Position numbers and translations under genes: made by a program. This document shows positions 6,274 through 6,999 of a DNA stretch of 6,999 nucleotides, piece by piece (positions within the stretch are counted from its first letter, which is position 1; every line of letters begins with the position of its first letter). This DNA comes from JAZRUY01 sp045598845 (lineage in GTDB: Bacteria > Verrucomicrobiota > Lentisphaeria > Victivallales > Victivallaceae): the NCBI GenBank assembly GCA_045598845.1, contig JAZRUY010000107.1, positions 1 to 6,999 on the forward strand, in the 5' to 3' direction. A model generated the notes under the pieces. The model saw nothing but the letters and a program-made list of their open reading frames with translations. It ran no database searches and had not been told where the DNA came from.

Positions 6274-6292
6274 CGTATGTTCCGCGCATACG
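6274..6292 (-). promoter_or_regulatory. hairpin in the pseudopilin leader next to the start region
   Basis: On the minus strand CGTATG (6292-6287) pairs with CATACG (6279-6274) around a CGCGGAA loop. It lies immediately upstream of the likely ribosome binding site GGAAAGG and 12 nt before the ATG. A run of T follows the ATG (6258-6252). It could be the expression platform of the aptamer-like element upstream; that role is inferred from position only. Confidence 0.4.
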
Positions 6293-6324
6293 TGTGTTGA
6301 GGTCCTCCCGGGTTTCCGGGGCAC

Positions 6325-6410
6325 AGGCTGAATCAGGGGATCCGGCTATTACGGTTGCGCGACAGCTGCGGATTTGCACCGCTATTCACCCTCGGCGATT
6401 CGGCCGCTGA
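6325..6410 (-). promoter_or_regulatory. cobalamin-riboswitch-like aptamer core in the pseudopilin leader
   Basis: Reading the minus strand, the leader contains GGGTGAATA, then the hairpin GCGG-TGCAAAT-CCGC (6382-6368), then AGCTGTCGCGCAACCGTAA (6367-6349). This reproduces the order and bases of the cobalamin riboswitch core: the L5 loop TGnAAnT, then GCTGnCSCGCAaCnGTAA (P6 and J6/3). The E. coli btuB element, as I recall it, reads GCTGACGCGCAGCGGTAA at the same place. An outer stem AGGGTGAAT (6392-6384) with ATTCAGCCT (6333-6325) has 8 of 9 pairs and closes the core. The long peripheral arm normally following J6/3 is absent, and the 3' B12-box is degenerate (GATTCAG then CCTGTGCC). It may be a minimal (Cbl-II-like) or decayed riboswitch; ligand binding is not shown. 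It lies between a good promoter and the prepilin ATG on the same strand. Confidence 0.55.
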
Positions 6411-6439
6411 AAAATTCACGCCGCGAAACGGCGCGGTGT

Positions 6440-6468
6440 AATATAGACCGGATGTCCGGATAAAACAA
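6440..6468 (-). promoter_or_regulatory. sigma70-type promoter for the pseudopilin
   Basis: On the minus strand TTGTTT (6468-6463), a 17-bp spacer and TATATT (6445-6440) make a well-formed promoter. Transcription would start near 6433 and give a ~170-nt leader containing the riboswitch-like core. The spacer holds an inverted repeat CCGGA-TG-TCCGG (plus-strand 6448-6459), a possible operator. Confidence 0.6.
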
Positions 6469-6547
6469 GCGCGGAACGCTGGCGCAAACCGCGCCGGGCG
6501 GTTATATTCACACGGATGCGATTACCAGGCTTATTACTGTAAAGGAC

Positions 6548-6999
6548 ATGATGCGGATGACTGCCTGCGACAACCGGCCGCTCGGCATATTCGATTCCGG
6601 TCTGGGCGGACTCACCGTGGCGGCGGCGCTGCGGCGGGCGCTCCCCGGCGAATTCATCATCTATCTGGGCGACACCGCCCGGGTGCCGTACGGCAACAAA
6701 TCCGAGGCCGCCATCCGCGGTTTCGCCCGCTCCGATATGCGCTTTCTGCTCGGCCGCGGGGTGAAGCATGTCATCGCCGCCTGCAACACCGTTTCCGCGG
6801 TGGCGCTCGATGATCTCCGCCGTCAGTTCGGCGCGGAAGCCGTCTCCGGAGTAATCGAGCCCGGCGCGGAAGCGGTGATCGCCTCCGGCGCGGAATACGT
6901 GGCGGTCATCGGTACCCGCGCCACCGTGAATTCCGACGCCTACCCCCGCGCCCTCCACCGGGTCAATCCCGCGCTGCGGGTCGAGAGCATTTCATGCCC
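6548..6999 (+). CDS. murI: glutamate racemase, N-terminal part (partial at window end)
   Basis: About 151 codons are in view; the 3' end is cut. The enzyme interconverts L- and D-glutamate in the cytoplasm without a cofactor and supplies D-Glu for peptidoglycan. The diagnostic motifs are in order: GIFDSGLGGLTV (13-24; D16 and S17 at the active site), YLGDTARVPYGNKS (39-52), AACNTVSAVAL (77-87; C79 is the first catalytic cysteine, with Val where Ala is usual), GVIEPGA (101-107), and VIGTRATV (120-127). The window ends within the conserved 'CPL' segment; the second catalytic cysteine (LGCTHYP motif) lies beyond it. ATGs occur at 6548, 6551 and 6557; AAAGGA at 6541-6546 is only 1 nt from the first, 4 nt from the second and 10 nt from the third, so 6551 or 6557 may be the true start. 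It is divergent from the pseudopilin. A TATATT at 6503-6508 is a possible -10, with a poor -35. Confidence 0.95.
   Translation, partial: MMRMTACDNRPLGIFDSGLGGLTVAAALRRALPGEFIIYLGDTARVPYGNKSEAAIRGFARSDMRFLLGRGVKHVIAACNTVSAVALDDLRRQFGAEAVSGVIEPGAEAVIASGAEYVAVIGTRATVNSDAYPRALHRVNPALRVESISC

Noticed and set aside
5584..6300. Long rightward open frame (238 codons) opposite the pseudopilin
   Set aside because: It is antisense to a prepilin with clear FTLIEL and H-X-DG motifs. GC-rich genes commonly leave such open antisense frames, and the translation is Arg/Ala/Val-rich with no domain.
6416..6958. 180-codon leftward open frame opposite murI
   Set aside because: Antisense shadow of a well-conserved glutamate racemase; low-complexity Gly/Ala/His-rich translation.

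Overview
The window looks like part of a chromosome from the Lentisphaerota (Victivallis-like, probably gut-associated). The main clue is the pseudopilin at 5464-6261: its leader ends in arginines just before FTLIELL, and it carries a C-terminal H-Xn-DGHV motif, a gene type greatly expanded in Lentisphaerota and the wider PVC group. This is taxonomy by inference; there is no rRNA in the window.

Layout. 1-150 (+) is the last 49 codons of a probable ABC-F ATPase. 194-2344 (-), convergent with it, is a large fusion of a PD-(D/E)XK nuclease fold and a DUF2075/Schlafen-group-3 helicase, probably a defence or nucleic-acid-processing gene. 2345-3446 holds no secure gene. It contains an AT-rich stretch, then a GC-rich patch with a perfect TATAAT box, a Shine-Dalgarno sequence, a small leftward reading frame broken by a 13-bp tandem repeat, and finally a strong inverted repeat (3378-3415). 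3447-4088 and 4164-4478 (both -) are two unrecognised genes in tandem. They share an almost identical leader and first ~33 codons (134 bp, 3 mismatches) and then diverge completely. 4630-4734 (+) is an open 3' fragment of a lost gene, followed 14 bp later by a membrane-anchored protein with a DxDxDGxxE calcium-type loop (4749-5273).

The right-hand part returns to GC-rich, core-like sequence. The pseudopilin (-) and the 5' part of glutamate racemase murI (+, cut by the window end) are divergent. The pseudopilin has a good sigma70-type promoter (6440-6468) and a ~170-nt leader containing a convincing match to the cobalamin-riboswitch core, with the usual long peripheral arm apparently missing.

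Taken together, 194-5273 reads as an AT-richer accessory island, with a defence-like helicase, duplicated header genes, fragments and repeats, set between GC-rich housekeeping genes. The most interesting points are the riboswitch-like leader in front of a pseudopilin and the conserved-header/variable-body gene pair.
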